From assembly GCF_035917575.1 (NCBI RefSeq), contig NZ_CP109090.1, forward strand, positions 6,200,001 through 6,264,000: 64,000 nt of DNA, written 5' to 3'. This DNA comes from Streptomyces sp. NBC_01788 (GTDB taxonomy: Bacteria > Actinomycetota > Actinomycetes > Streptomycetales > Streptomycetaceae). This document shows, piece after piece, positions 53,166 to 63,452 of this stretch; the stretch's first letter is position 1; each line of letters opens with the position of its first letter. Under the pieces are notes generated by a model. That model was not told the origin of the DNA. It was given only the letters and a program-made list of their open reading frames with translations, and made no database searches. A program made the position numbers and the translations under genes.

Positions 53166-56100
53166 GTGGCCAAGGAGACCGACCCGGCGTCGAAGCGCGC
53201 ACGCGGCACCCCACCGCCGGGCCTGGACGGCGAACTGACGCAGGCGCTGGTGAGCTCGCGCCGGTTCTTCACCCGGGCGGAGGTCTCCCCCGACCTGCGC
53301 ACCCTGCACAGGACCGGCGGCCGTCAGGCGGACGACTTCTACCGGGACCGCTGGTCGCACGACAAGGTGGTGCGCTCGACCCACGGCGTGAACTGCACCG
53401 GCTCCTGCTCGTGGAAGGTGTACGTCAAGGACGGCATCATCACCTGGGAGGCCCAGCAGACCGACTATCCCTCGGTCGGCCCGGACCGCCCCGAGTACGA
53501 GCCGCGCGGCTGCCCGCGCGGCGCCGCGTTCTCCTGGTACACGTACTCGCCGACCCGCGTCCGCTACCCGTACGTGCGCGGTGTGCTGCTCCAGATGTAC
53601 CGGGAGGCGAAGGCCCGGCTCGGCGATCCGGTCGCGGCCTGGGCGGACATCGTCTCCGACCCGGCGCGGGCCCGCCGGTACAAGGCCGCGCGCGGCAGGG
53701 GCGGCCTGGTGCGGACGAGCTGGGCGGAAGCGGTGGAGCTGGCCGCCGCCGCGCATGTGCACACCATCGAGGAGTACGGGCCCGACCGGCTGGCCGGGTT
53801 CTCGCCGATCCCGGCGATGTCGATGGTCTCGCACGCGGCGGGCGCCCGCTTCTACTCGCTCATCGGCGGCGTGATGCTGTCCTTCTACGACTGGTACGCG
53901 GACCTGCCGGTCGCCTCGCCGCAGGTCTTCGGCGACCAGACGGACGTACCGGAGTCGGGGGACTGGTGGGACGCCGGCTACCTGATCATGTGGGGCTCCA
54001 ACCTGTCGGTGACCCGCACCCCGGACGCGCACTGGATGACCGAGGCCCGCTACCGCGGCCAGAAGGTCGTCGCGGTCAGCCCCGACTACGCGGACAACGT
54101 GAAGTTCGCCGACGAGTGGCTGCCCGCGCGGCCCGGCACCGACGGGGCCCTGGCGATGGCCATGGGCCACGTGGTGCTCAAGGAGTTCTTCGCCGACCGC
54201 CGCACCCCGTACTTCGAGGAGTACGTGAAGCGGTACACGGACCTGCCGTTCCTGGTCGTCCTGGACGAGCGCGGGCCGGGGACGTACGCGCCGGGCAAGT
54301 TCCTGACCGCGGCCGACCTCGGCGGGGAACCGGCCGCCGCCGAGCACGCGGAGTTCCGCACGGTCCTGCTGGACGGCGACGGCAGCCCGGTCGTCCCCGG
54401 CGGCACCCTCGGCGACCGGTTCGGCGAGAGCGGGGCCGGACGGTGGAACCTGGACCTGGGAGAGACCGACCCGCTGCTGTCGGCCGAGGGCGGCGGCGAG
54501 GCCCCGGTGGCGGTCGAACTGCCCCGCTTCGACGCCCCCGACGGCGGCGCGGGCGTGCTGCGGCGCGGCGTCCCGGTGCGGCGGATCGCCGGACTACTGG
54601 TCACCACGGTGTACGACCTGCTGCTCGCCCAGTACGGCGTGGCCCGCCCGGACTGCCCGGCCGCTGGCCTGCGTCGTACGACGACGCCGACGAGCCGTAC
54701 ACGCCCGCCTGGCAGGCCGCGATCACCGGCGTGGACGCGGAGCGGGCCGCGCGCATCGCCCGGGAGTTCGCCGTCAACGCCGAGGAGTCACGCGGCCGTT
54801 CGATGATCGTGATGGGCGCGGGCACCAACCACTGGTTCCACTCCGACACCATCTACCGGGCGTTCCTCACCCTCACGACACTGACCGGCTGCCAGGGCGT
54901 CAACGGCGGCGGCTGGGCCCACTACGTCGGCCAGGAGAAGGTCCGGCCGCTCACCGGCTACAACGTGCTCGCGACCGCCTCCGACTGGAACCGCCCGGCA
55001 CGGCAGATGATCCAGACGGCGTACTGGTACCTGCACAGCGACCAGTTCCGCTACGACCCCTTCTCGGCCGACACCCTCGCGGCGGCCGGCGCGGGCGGCC
55101 CCTTCGCCGGGAGGACCACCGCGGACCTGATCGCCGCCTCCGCGCGCATGGGCTGGATGCCCTCCTACCCGACCTTCGACCGCAATCCGCTCGACCTCGC
55201 CGACGAGGCCGAGGCCGCCGGGCGCCCGGTCGCCGAGCACGTGGTGGAGGAACTGACTTCAGGACGGCTCGGGTTCGCGGGCGAGGACCCGGACGCTCCC
55301 GCCAACTTCCCGCGCGTCCTGACCATCTGGCGGGCCAACCTGCTCGGCTCCTCCGCGAAGGGCAACGAGTACTTCCTCAAGCACCTGCTCGGCACGGACT
55401 CCTCCGTCAGCGCCGCCGAGGCGCCGCCCGGCGCGCGGCCCCGGGACGTGAGATGGCGGAAGGAGGCACCCGTCGGAAAGCTGGACCTGCTGCTGACGCT
55501 GGACTTCCGCATGACCAGCACGACCGTCTTCTCGGACGTGGTGCTGCCCGCCGCCACCTGGTACGAGAAGCACGACCTGTCGAGCACCGACATGCACCCC
55601 TACGTGCACGCCTTCAGCCCGGCGATCGCACCGCCCTGGCAGACCCGCACCGACTGGGACGCCTTCACCACCCTGGCCCGCGAGTTCAGCAGGCTCTCCG
55701 CCACCCGCCTCGGCGTGCGCAAGGACGTGGTCGCCGCCCCGCTGCTGCACGACACCCCGGACGAACTGGCCACCCCGCACGGCCGCGTACGGGACTGGAG
55801 GGCAGGCGAGTGCACGCCCGAGCCCGGCCGCACCATGCCCAGGCTGGTCACCGTCGAACGCGACTACGGCGCCGTCGCCGAGAAGATGACCGCGCTCGGC
55901 CCGCTCCTGGACTCCCTGGGCGCCTCCACCAAGGGCGTCACCTTCCGCCTGGAGCGCGAACTGGACTATCTGCGGCACAAGAACGGCGCGGTGCGCGGGG
56001 GAGTGGCCGACGGGCGGCCCGCGCGCGCCCGGGACGTGCAGGCCTGCGAGACGATCCTCGCCCTGTCCGGCACCACCAACGGCCGGCTGGCCACCCAGGG

Positions 56101-56896
56101 CTTCCACACCCTCGAAGCCCGTACCGGGGTCCGGCTCGCCGACCTGGCCGCGGAGCACGAGGGCAAGCAGGTCACCTTCGCCGACACCCAGGAAGCCCCC
56201 GTGCCGGTCATCACCAGCCCCGAGTGGTCCGGTTCGGAGGCGGGCGGCCGCCGCTACGCGCCGTTCACCGTCAACGTCGAACGCGGAAAGCCGTGGCACA
56301 CCCTCACCGGCCGCCAGCACTTCTACCTCGACCACGACTGGATGGCCGCGCTCGGCGAGCAACTCCCCGTCTACCGGCCGCCGCTGGACATGCACGCCCT
56401 GTTCGGCGAACCACGACTGGGAGAGACCGGCGAACTCGGGCTGACCGTGCGGTACCTGACCCCGCACAACAAGTGGTCCATCCACTCCGAGTACCAGGAC
56501 AACCTGTTCATGCTGTCGCTGTCCCGGGGCGGACCCACCATCTGGATGAGCACCGAGGACGCGGCCAGGACCGGCGTGCGCGACAACGACTGGATCGAGG
56601 CGGTCAACCGCAACGGCGTCGTCGCCGCCCGCGCCGTCGTCTCGCACCGGATGCCGCGAGGCACCGTCTACATGCACCACGCCCAGGACCGCCTGATCGA
56701 CGTGCCCCGCACCGAGACCACCGGCCGCCGCGGCGGCATCCACAACTCCCTCACCCGGCTGCTGATCAAGCCCAGCCATCTCATCGGCGGCTACGCCCAG
56801 TTGTCGTACGCCTTCAACTACCTCGGCCGGACCGGCAACCAGCGCGACGAGGTGACCGTCATCCGCCGCCGCGCCGACCAGGAGGTGACGTACTGA
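53166..56896 (+). pseudogene. narG: Respiratory nitrate reductase alpha subunit with a one-base frameshift
   Basis: Two frames together make a full NarG (1243 residues if one base is added). The first, from GTG 53166, holds HGVNCTGSCSWKVYVK (FS0 cluster), PRGCPRGA and the molybdenum-side DWYADLP, to about 54650. The second, from about 54655 to TGA 56896, reads DDADEPYTPAWQAAITGVDA through RTGNQRDEVTVI. The break is GAC-TGC-CCG where GAC-CTG-CCC-GGC is expected: one C is missing near 54653. No programmed-slip sequence is present. Either a real inactivating mutation or a sequencing error. Confidence 0.9.
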
Positions 56897-56897
56897 C

Positions 56898-57474
56898 ATG
56901 CGCCCCATGGCCCAGATGGCGATGGTGATGAACCTCGACAAGTGCATCGGCTGCCACACCTGCTCGGTCACACGACCCCGCGCCCGTCGACGCCGTCCTC
57001 CGCAAACTGGCCGCCATGCGCTCCTACATGCGCGACATCAACCTCGGCCGCGAACCCGACCCCGCCATCCCGAGGTCGGTCGGGATGGAGGAGGAGCAGA
57101 TGTACGACATGTACCGGCTGCTGGCCCTGGCCAAGTACGACGAGCGGTACGTCATCCCGCCCGCGCACGCCGAACAGGCCCACGACCTGGAGGAGTCGGT
57201 CACCGAGTGCAGCCTGGACTACGAGGGCGGCCCCGGCATGGGAGGCTCCGGGCCCTTCGGCGAGACCTCCGGCGGCGCGGCGCCGGTCGCCGTGGAGAAC
57301 TACCGGGCCCTGCGTGACCGGCAGACCTCCGACACCCCGGCCGCCCCCGTCGACAAGGACACCCGCGTCAACCTGCTCAACTGGGACGGCAAGGGCTCCC
57401 CACCCGGTCTGTTCCCGCCCCCGGACCGGGCCGCCGGTGCCGACGGCGACGGGCAGGCCGGGCCGAAACCATGA
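56898..57474 (+). pseudogene. narH: Nitrate reductase beta subunit, deeply deleted
   Basis: The N-terminus MAQMAMVMNLDKCIGCHTCSV (first cluster cysteines) is intact for about 24 codons. At about 56970 it joins, out of frame, the C-terminal part HDPAPVDAVLRKLAAMRSYM ... LALAKYDERYVIP ... GSGPFGE, ending at TGA 57472-57474. Roughly 330 residues, with almost all iron-sulfur ligands, are gone. The junction reads TCGGTCA-CACGACC. The product cannot carry electrons from NarI to NarG. Confidence 0.9.
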
Positions 57475-58133
57475 GAAGGAGACCCGGGACCGCACCGGCC
57501 CGCACCGAGCCCTGGCACCCCGGCGCCTGGCAGGTCCAGTCCCTGCTGCTCGCCTACCCGGACGAGGAGTTCCCCGAGCGGCTGTCCCTGGCTCGCCGCG
57601 CGGCCGCCGCCCTGCCCGACCACGTCCGCGCCCCCCTGCTCCGCTTCACCGGGCACGCCGAGCGCACGCCGGCCGGAGAACTCGCCGCCGCCTACGTCGC
57701 CACCTTCGACCACCGCAAGCGCTGCTGCCCCTACCTGACCTACTACGCGCACGGCGACACCCGCAGGCGCGGCGTCGCGCTGCTCCGCCTGAAGCAGGCC
57801 TACGCCGCCGCCGGACTGCGCCTCGCCGACCACGAACTGCCCGACCACCTCGCCGTCGTCCTGGAGTTCGCGGCCGCGGAACCGGCCACCGGACACCGCC
57901 TGCTCACCGAGCACCGCGCCGGTCTCGAACTGCTCCGCCTGGCCCTGCGCGCCGAGGACTCGCCCTGGACGGGCGTACTGGAGTCCGTCTCCGCCACGCT
58001 GCCGCCACTGAAGGGCGACGAACAGCAGGCGGTCGCCCGGCTCGCCGCCGAGGGCCCGCCAGAGGAACAGGTCGGGCTCGCCCCCTACACGCCACCCCAG
58101 TTCATGCCCGGCTCGGCAGGAGGCCCGCGATGA
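57471..58133 (+). CDS. narJ: Nitrate reductase assembly chaperone
   Basis: 220 residues. NarJ pattern: WQVQSLLLAYPDEEFPERL at the start, YVATFDHRKRCCPYLTYYAHGDTRRRG near residue 75, and LPDHLAVVLEFAA. It inserts the molybdenum cofactor into NarG before assembly. ATG 57471 overlaps the narH stop (ATGA), and its own stop overlaps narI likewise, so the operon is intact here despite the damage upstream. Confidence 0.9.
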   Translation: MRRRPGTAPARTEPWHPGAWQVQSLLLAYPDEEFPERLSLARRAAAALPDHVRAPLLRFTGHAERTPAGELAAAYVATFDHRKRCCPYLTYYAHGDTRRRGVALLRLKQAYAAAGLRLADHELPDHLAVVLEFAAAEPATGHRLLTEHRAGLELLRLALRAEDSPWTGVLESVSATLPPLKGDEQQAVARLAAEGPPEEQVGLAPYTPPQFMPGSAGGPR

Positions 58134-58900
58134 CGACCGCACCCGCGCAGCCCCTCACCGCGGCGGCCCAGACCGGCACCGGCAGCATCCTGCTGTGGGT
58201 GGTGGTGCCCTACCTCGCCCTCGCCGTCTTCGTCCTCGGGCACATCTGGCGCTACCGCTACGACAAGTTCGGCTGGACCACCCGCTCCTCGCAGCTCTAC
58301 GAGAAACGGCTGCTGCGGATCGGCAGCCCGCTGTTCCACTTCGGCATCCTCGTCGTGATCCTCGGCCACATCGGCGGGCTGGTCGTCCCCGAGAGCTGGA
58401 CGCGTGCGGTCGGCATCAGCGAGACCACGTACCACTGGCTGGTCGTCGTCCTCGGCACCGTCGCCGGGGTGTGCACGGTGGGCGGTCTCGCCATCCTCAT
58501 CTACCGCCGCCGCACGGTGGGTCCGGTGTTCTCCGCCACCACGCGCAACGACAAGGCGATGTACGTCTCCCTCACCGTGACCATCGCGCTCGGCCTGTCC
58601 GCCACCGTCGCCGCCACCGTCGTCGGCCGGGGCTACAACTACCGGCAGACCATCTCCCCCTGGTTCCGGTCCATCTTCGCCGTGCAACCGCGCCCGGACC
58701 TGATGAGCGGCGTGCCGCTGCTCTTCCAGCTCCACGCCCTCAGCGCCATGCTGCTCTTCGCCGCCTGGCCCTTCACCCGCCTGGTCCACATGCTCACCGC
58801 GCCGATCGGCTACCTCACCCGCCCCTACATCGTCTACCGCAGCCGAGACCCCCGCCTCGGCACAAGACCACCACGCCGCGGCTGGGAACGCATCGGATGA
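58130..58900 (+). CDS. narI: Nitrate reductase gamma subunit (membrane cytochrome b)
   Basis: 256 residues with five helices: ILLWVVVPYLALAVFVLGHIWRYRYDKFGWTTRSSQ, PLFHFGILVVILGHIGGL (two haem-b His), YHWLVVVLGTVAGVCTV, YVSLTVTIALGLSATVAATV, and LFQLHALSAMLLFAAWPFTRLVH with further His ligands. It oxidises menaquinol and feeds NarH. Intact, but stranded because narH is gutted. A strong hairpin follows at once. Confidence 0.92.
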   Translation: MTTAPAQPLTAAAQTGTGSILLWVVVPYLALAVFVLGHIWRYRYDKFGWTTRSSQLYEKRLLRIGSPLFHFGILVVILGHIGGLVVPESWTRAVGISETTYHWLVVVLGTVAGVCTVGGLAILIYRRRTVGPVFSATTRNDKAMYVSLTVTIALGLSATVAATVVGRGYNYRQTISPWFRSIFAVQPRPDLMSGVPLLFQLHALSAMLLFAAWPFTRLVHMLTAPIGYLTRPYIVYRSRDPRLGTRPPRRGWERIG

Positions 58901-58906
58901 CGGCGC

Positions 58907-58935
58907 GCGGCGCCACCGTAATTCGGTGGCGCCGC
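58907..58935 (+). terminator. Terminator of narGHJI
   Basis: Perfect 12-bp arms GCGGCGCCACCG and CGGTGGCGCCGC with loop TAATT, 6 bp after the narI stop. Confidence 0.85.
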
Positions 58936-59056
58936 TTCACGACGCTCCCCTACGGTGAGGCGCGCGACCAGCGGAGGGCCACGGCCGTCGCTGCCGGTCG
59001 GCTTCGGTGTGCTGAGCTCTCGTGAGTTCTTTGTTGAGGAAGAGGAGGTGTGACCC

Positions 59057-59128
59057 ATGGCTGTCTCGGTGATGGGCGCTGCCCGCAATCCCAGGATCAT
59101 CCACTCCACCTCCGCGGCCACCGGCTGA
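59057..59128 (+). CDS. Possible 23-codon peptide with a strong ribosome site
   Basis: ATG 59057 is preceded by GAGGAGG at an ideal 8-nt distance. The frame encodes MAVSVMGAARNPRIIHSTS and four more residues. It sits 52 bp before rsgA and could be a leader or a remnant of a deleted gene. The strong ribosome site is the only support. Confidence 0.4.
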   Translation: MAVSVMGAARNPRIIHSTSAATG

Positions 59129-59179
59129 CACCACCTGCCACGCCCGCGCACACCCGCGCGGGCCGTCGGGGCCGCCCTC

Positions 59180-60316
59180 GTGAAGGGTTCCCCCTTGCGT
59201 TCCTCCGCTCCGTCCGTTTCTTCCCTTCCTTCTTCCGTCTCACCGCACCCTCTCGCCCCCTACGGCTGGGACGAGGGCTGGGAGACGGTCTTCACCCCGT
59301 ACACCGCCGAAGGCCTGCTGCCGGGCCGGGTGATCCGCGTCGACCGGGGACAGTGCGACGTCGTCACCGCCGGCGGTGTGCTGCGCGCGGACACCGCGTT
59401 CGTCACCCCGCACGACCCGATGCGGGTGGTGTGCACCGGTGACTGGGTCGCCGTCGAGCCCGGCGGCAACCCGCGTTACGTCCGTACGACGCTGCCGCGC
59501 CGCACCGCCTTCGTGCGCTCCACCTCCTCCAAGCGGTCCGAGGGGCAGATCCTCGCCGCCAACGTCGACCACGCGATCATCGCGGTGTCCCTCGCGGTCG
59601 AACTCGACCTCGGCCGTATCGAGCGCTACCTGGTGCTGGCCTGGGAATCGGGCGCGCAGCCGCTGATCGTGCTGACCAAGGCCGACCTCGTGCCCGACGC
59701 GACGGGGCTGGGGTACCTCGTCCAGGACGTGGAGACGAGCGCGCCCGGCGTGCCCGTGCTGCCCGTCAGCGCCCTGACCGGGGACGGTCTCGACGTCCTC
59801 CTCGCCGTCGTCTCCTCGGGCACGTCCGTGCTGCTCGGCTCGTCCGGAGCGGGCAAGTCCACGCTCGCGAACGTGCTGCTCGGCGACGACGTCATGGTCG
59901 TGCAGGCCGCGCGGGACGTCGACGGCAAGGGCCGGCACACGACCACCACCCGCAACCTGCTCGCGCTGCCCGGCGGCGGTGTGCTGATCGACACCCCGGG
60001 GCTGCGCGGAGTGGGCCTGTGGGACGCCGAGAGCGGGGTCGGACAGGTGTTCTCGGAGATCGAGGAGCTGGCGGGGCGGTGCCGGTTCCAGGACTGCGCC
60101 CACGACAGCGAGCCCGGGTGCGCGGTGCTCTCCGCCGTCGACGCCGGTGAGCTGCCCCAGCGGCGGCTGGAGAGCTACCGCAAGCTCCTGCGCGAGAACC
60201 AGTGGATCGTCGCCAAGACCGACGCGCGGCTGCGCTCGGAGATCCGACGGGACTGGAAGCGCAAGGGCGCCGAGGGCCGGGCGGCGATGGAGGCCAAGCG
60301 GGGGCGGTGGCGCTAG
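59180..60316 (+). CDS. rsgA: Ribosome small-subunit-dependent GTPase
   Basis: 378 residues. An OB-fold N-terminus is followed by a circularly permuted GTPase: G4 LTKADL, G5 VSALTG, then G1 GSSGAGKSTL and G3 IDTPGLRGVGLW, and a C-terminal zinc motif CRFQDCAHDSEPGC. RsgA checks 30S maturation. Start GTG 59180 has no clear ribosome site and an alternative start at the GWDEGW region (about 59270) is possible, since the first 28 residues are low-complexity Ser/Pro. Confidence 0.92.
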   Translation: MKGSPLRSSAPSVSSLPSSVSPHPLAPYGWDEGWETVFTPYTAEGLLPGRVIRVDRGQCDVVTAGGVLRADTAFVTPHDPMRVVCTGDWVAVEPGGNPRYVRTTLPRRTAFVRSTSSKRSEGQILAANVDHAIIAVSLAVELDLGRIERYLVLAWESGAQPLIVLTKADLVPDATGLGYLVQDVETSAPGVPVLPVSALTGDGLDVLLAVVSSGTSVLLGSSGAGKSTLANVLLGDDVMVVQAARDVDGKGRHTTTTRNLLALPGGGVLIDTPGLRGVGLWDAESGVGQVFSEIEELAGRCRFQDCAHDSEPGCAVLSAVDAGELPQRRLESYRKLLRENQWIVAKTDARLRSEIRRDWKRKGAEGRAAMEAKRGRWR

Positions 60317-60423
60317 GCAGAGTCTTTCCGAACGTCCGATCGTTGCCGCCGCCTGCGGGTCGTGCCCGGGGCGGGCGGTGGCGGGATCACCGCCAGGTGC
60401 TGGAAGGCATCGCGTCCGCGTTG

Positions 60424-61629
60424 TCAGCTGCCCGCCGGAGGGCGACTCGGGTCGATGACGCGGAGGGGCGGGGGGACACGCCGGGGATGGACGGCGTGTC
60501 CCAGGTCGTGGCCTGGACGGGGGATGAGGGTGCGGCGGATGGCGATGAGGGCGACGTCGTCGGCGAGGCCGCCGCCGGTGTAGTCGATCAGGTCGCGCTG
60601 GATCTTGTGCAGCAGTGCTTCGGGGTTGTGGTCGGTCCACTGGGCGACGCGTTCCGCGAAGGGGTAGAACGCGCCGTGCCGGTCGCGGGCCTCGATGACA
60701 CCGTCGGTGTACAGGAGCAGGGTGTCGCCCGGGCCGAAGGGCAGGACGTCCAGGTCGTGGTCGTCGGGGTCCGTCAGGCCGACACCGAGTGGCGGCGCGG
60801 GGCTGAGGCTGGGTACGGTCACGCCGTTGTCCGGTCCGAACAGTATGGGTGCCGGGTGGCCGCAGCTGATGATCCGGATGACTGGCTCGTCGTCGGGGAT
60901 CTCCAGCAGGAAAGCGGTGACGAAGCGTTCTCCCGTTTCGCCGTCGTGCTCGAAGTCGGCGAGGTAGCGGGCGATGCTGCGCTCCAGGGCGGCGGCGAGC
61001 TGGGGCAGGGAGGCGTGCTGGTGGGCGGCCTCCCGGAAGGCGCCGAGCAGGAGGGCGGCCTCACCGACGGCGGGCAGGCCCTTGCCGCGCACGTCACCGA
61101 TCATCACGCGGGCCGCGCCGTCGGTGCGGGCGGCGGCATAGAGGTCCCCGCCGATCTCGGCCTCCTCCTCGGCGGCCAGATAGAGGCAGGCGAGCTGCAG
61201 CGGACCCAGCCGGGTGGGAAGCGGCCACAGCAGGACGTGCTGGGCGGCCTCGGCCACCGTTCTCACCCGGGCCAGCTGACGCCTGTGCCGGTCACGCGCC
61301 ACGCAGAAGGAGACCACCACCGTCGACAGCACCGCCAGAGCGGCCATCTCGACCAGCACGTTCCGGGACAGCAACCGACCGTCATGCCAGCCTACGAATC
61401 CCTGGACCATGACGGTCAGGGCCCCGATGCCACTGGTCATCCAGGGGCCTGCGAACCACGCGGTGAGTGCGGGCGCGATCACCAGCAGGGGGCCGAGGAC
61501 GATGTCGGCCGGGGTCACGATGTCCGAGACCGTGATGACCACGATGAGCGCAACCGGTATCAGCAGCAGCAGGTGGCTCGACTGCCACGGCTGCCGGAGG
61601 CCGACGACACGCTGATTTTTTGCGCCCAT
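60424..61629 (-). CDS. SpoIIE-like PP2C phosphatase with membrane N-terminus
   Basis: 401 residues. Four helices at the N-terminus (SSHLLLLIPVALIVVITVSDIV and following) precede a SpoIIE/RsbU-type phosphatase: LAAEEEAEIGGDLYAAARTD, VMIGDVRGKGLPAVGEAALLLGAFREAA, ISCGHPAPILF, LLLYTDGVIEARDRHG and GGGLADDVALIAIRR, with the usual metal Asp and Gly residues. It probably dephosphorylates an anti-anti-sigma factor. ATG 61629 follows GGGGAAG. No sensor domain other than the membrane part is visible. Confidence 0.88.
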   Translation of the reverse strand: MGAKNQRVVGLRQPWQSSHLLLLIPVALIVVITVSDIVTPADIVLGPLLVIAPALTAWFAGPWMTSGIGALTVMVQGFVGWHDGRLLSRNVLVEMAALAVLSTVVVSFCVARDRHRRQLARVRTVAEAAQHVLLWPLPTRLGPLQLACLYLAAEEEAEIGGDLYAAARTDGAARVMIGDVRGKGLPAVGEAALLLGAFREAAHQHASLPQLAAALERSIARYLADFEHDGETGERFVTAFLLEIPDDEPVIRIISCGHPAPILFGPDNGVTVPSLSPAPPLGVGLTDPDDHDLDVLPFGPGDTLLLYTDGVIEARDRHGAFYPFAERVAQWTDHNPEALLHKIQRDLIDYTGGGLADDVALIAIRRTLIPRPGHDLGHAVHPRRVPPPLRVIDPSRPPAGS

Positions 61630-61788
61630 GACTTCCCCAGTGTGCAACTGCGTGCGCCGGTGTGGCGAGTGCCCCCACGGCATCGCCGATGATCTTGAGT
61701 GGGAGTCGGCGGCCCGGGCGGCGGACGCTCCGGCACCGACCCGGCGCGTATCAGCGCGCCGGACCGCGGTGCCGCACGGTGCAGCCGA

Positions 61789-62421
61789 TCAGGCGACGGA
61801 GTGGGTGATGGTGCCGCTGTACTGGCCGACGGGAGCGTTGGCGGGCACGGTGATGACCACGGTCGGGTTCCAGCTGCAGCTCTCGTTGCCGCTCGACCCC
61901 GTGTAGGAGAACGCCGTGCGCGCCGCGTTCAGCGTGACCTGGCTGCCGGCACCGCTCTGTCCTGGACGGCACGTTCCGGGGGACGATTCGGCGGTGGCGG
62001 GTCCGGACCAGTACGCGATGTCGCCGGTGGGGATCGTGCCGCCCGTGGTGGTCAGCGCCGTGGCGGTCACGGTGACCGTCCACTCCGGCTCCTGCTGGCC
62101 GGTGACGGTGACGGTGCCCAGTTGGGCGCTGTGTGTGCTGCCGGCCGAGGCCGCGCCCAGATTGGCGGTGGCCGGCACGCTGATCGTGAGGTCCGCGTCC
62201 GCCGGAGCACGGGTGGGGGGCGGCTCCGCGTCCCGCGAGGACGGGGCCGCGTCCGGGGACCTCGGCGCGCGGGTCATGGCGGAGGTTCCCTGCTCCGTCT
62301 CTGCCGCGTTCGGCGTGCCGGAGCCTTCCACGGGCATGATCGGCGCGGAGGCCGAGGGCGACGGGGAAGGCTGGATGACCGCCGTGAGCAGGGCGGTGGT
62401 GAGCAGGATGCGAGTGTGCAC
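61789..62421 (-). CDS. WxL-like secreted surface protein (copy 1)
   Basis: 210 residues. Signal-like hydrophobic start (LLTTALLTAVIQ), a Pro/Ser/Ala-rich spacer, then a beta-sandwich: LTISVPATANLGAASAG, AQLGTVTVTGQQEPEWTVTVT, IAYWSGPATAESSPGTC, NPTVVITVPANAPVGQYSGTITHSVA at the very end. The pattern is that of actinobacterial WxL-like proteins, which associate with the cell wall. It aligns with the 63453-63988 product. GTG 62421 is chosen as the start. Last gene of the cluster. There are three Cys. Confidence 0.8.
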   Translation of the reverse strand: MHTRILLTTALLTAVIQPSPSPSASAPIMPVEGSGTPNAAETEQGTSAMTRAPRSPDAAPSSRDAEPPPTRAPADADLTISVPATANLGAASAGSTHSAQLGTVTVTGQQEPEWTVTVTATALTTTGGTIPTGDIAYWSGPATAESSPGTCRPGQSGAGSQVTLNAARTAFSYTGSSGNESCSWNPTVVITVPANAPVGQYSGTITHSVA

Positions 62422-62449
62422 AAATGTCCGTCGATGCTGTGGTGTGTGG

Positions 62450-63445
62450 TCAGGAGGAGGTGTTCCGGCCGCGTCTGCGTACGGCGAGTACGCCCAGACC
62501 GAGGGCCGCGAGGGCGGCGCCACCTCCCGCCCAGAGGCGGCGGTGGGAACCGACGGAGGCGATCATCGCCTGTACCGGCCGCCCGTCTCCGGCGTCGGGG
62601 AAGGAGAGGCGCCCGGTGGCGGTGTGCTCGACGAGTCCGCTGCGCAGGGTGACCTCCGCCGTCCAGGGCCCATCGGGAATGCGGCTGCCGAGAGCGAAGG
62701 TGATCTCGCCGGTGTGGCCGGGTGCGAGCGTGGGTCCCTGACTGCCGGCGAAGGGCCCTGCCGCCAGACCGTCCGGGCCGTTCCTCAGCATCAGCCTGCC
62801 GCTGAGGTCCACGGCCCGCGCCCCGGTGTTGCGCACCCGGGCCCGGAGCCGGGGCAGGCCGCCGCGGTCGCGAGCGGGGACGAGGCCGGTGATCCGGAAG
62901 TCGGAGGCCGGTTCGCCGCCGGGACCGATGTCGACATAGACGCGGACGCCGACCCGCTGGACCATGGCGATGTTGGCGTCCCCGTGCGGGGCCGAGCGGT
63001 GCTGGGCCCAGATCACGCCGTAGCGTTCGCCTTCCGAGGCCCTTCGGGGCACGCGGATGGTGGCCCGCACCCGTGCCGTGCTGTGCGGGTGCAGTTCGAG
63101 GCGGGCGGGCTCCAGGGAGATCCAGTGGGCGAGTTCGTTGCGCCTGCCGTCCGGGGGGTAGACGAACCTGCCCTTGTGGATGCCCGCCTTCCCGGCGTAC
63201 ATGCCCAACCTGAGCGGTTCGGAGCTGTCGTTGACGACCTCGAGTCTTCGGCGGATCGTACTGCCGGGCGCCAGGTGGTCGATGATGTAACTGGAGGCAC
63301 GCGGGTCGTCCCTGCGCTCGACGGGGGCTTCGAGCAGCTTGATGCCCAGGGTGATCCGGGGGACGTCCGGCGCCGGGTGTGCCGTGGCGGCGGCGGGCAG
63401 GATGAACAGCCCAGCCGCCGCCAGGATTGCCAGAACTCGCTTCAT
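62450..63445 (-). CDS. DUF916-like membrane-anchored WxL partner
   Basis: 331 residues. Signal peptide (VLAILAAAGLFILPAAATAHP), then two beta domains: ITLGIKLLEAPVERRDDPRASSYIIDHLAPGSTIRRRLEVVN, RYGVIWAQ, and an Ig-like part up to about 280. A C-terminal helix AAGGAALAALGLGVLAVRRRGR anchors it. In Firmicutes DUF916/DUF3324 proteins pair with WxL proteins on the wall; the same arrangement is implied here by its place between two WxL-like genes, 7 bp and 28 bp away. Confidence 0.82.
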   Translation of the reverse strand: MKRVLAILAAAGLFILPAAATAHPAPDVPRITLGIKLLEAPVERRDDPRASSYIIDHLAPGSTIRRRLEVVNDSSEPLRLGMYAGKAGIHKGRFVYPPDGRRNELAHWISLEPARLELHPHSTARVRATIRVPRRASEGERYGVIWAQHRSAPHGDANIAMVQRVGVRVYVDIGPGGEPASDFRITGLVPARDRGGLPRLRARVRNTGARAVDLSGRLMLRNGPDGLAAGPFAGSQGPTLAPGHTGEITFALGSRIPDGPWTAEVTLRSGLVEHTATGRLSFPDAGDGRPVQAMIASVGSHRRLWAGGGAALAALGLGVLAVRRRGRNTSS

Positions 63446-63452
63446 GGTGCTG

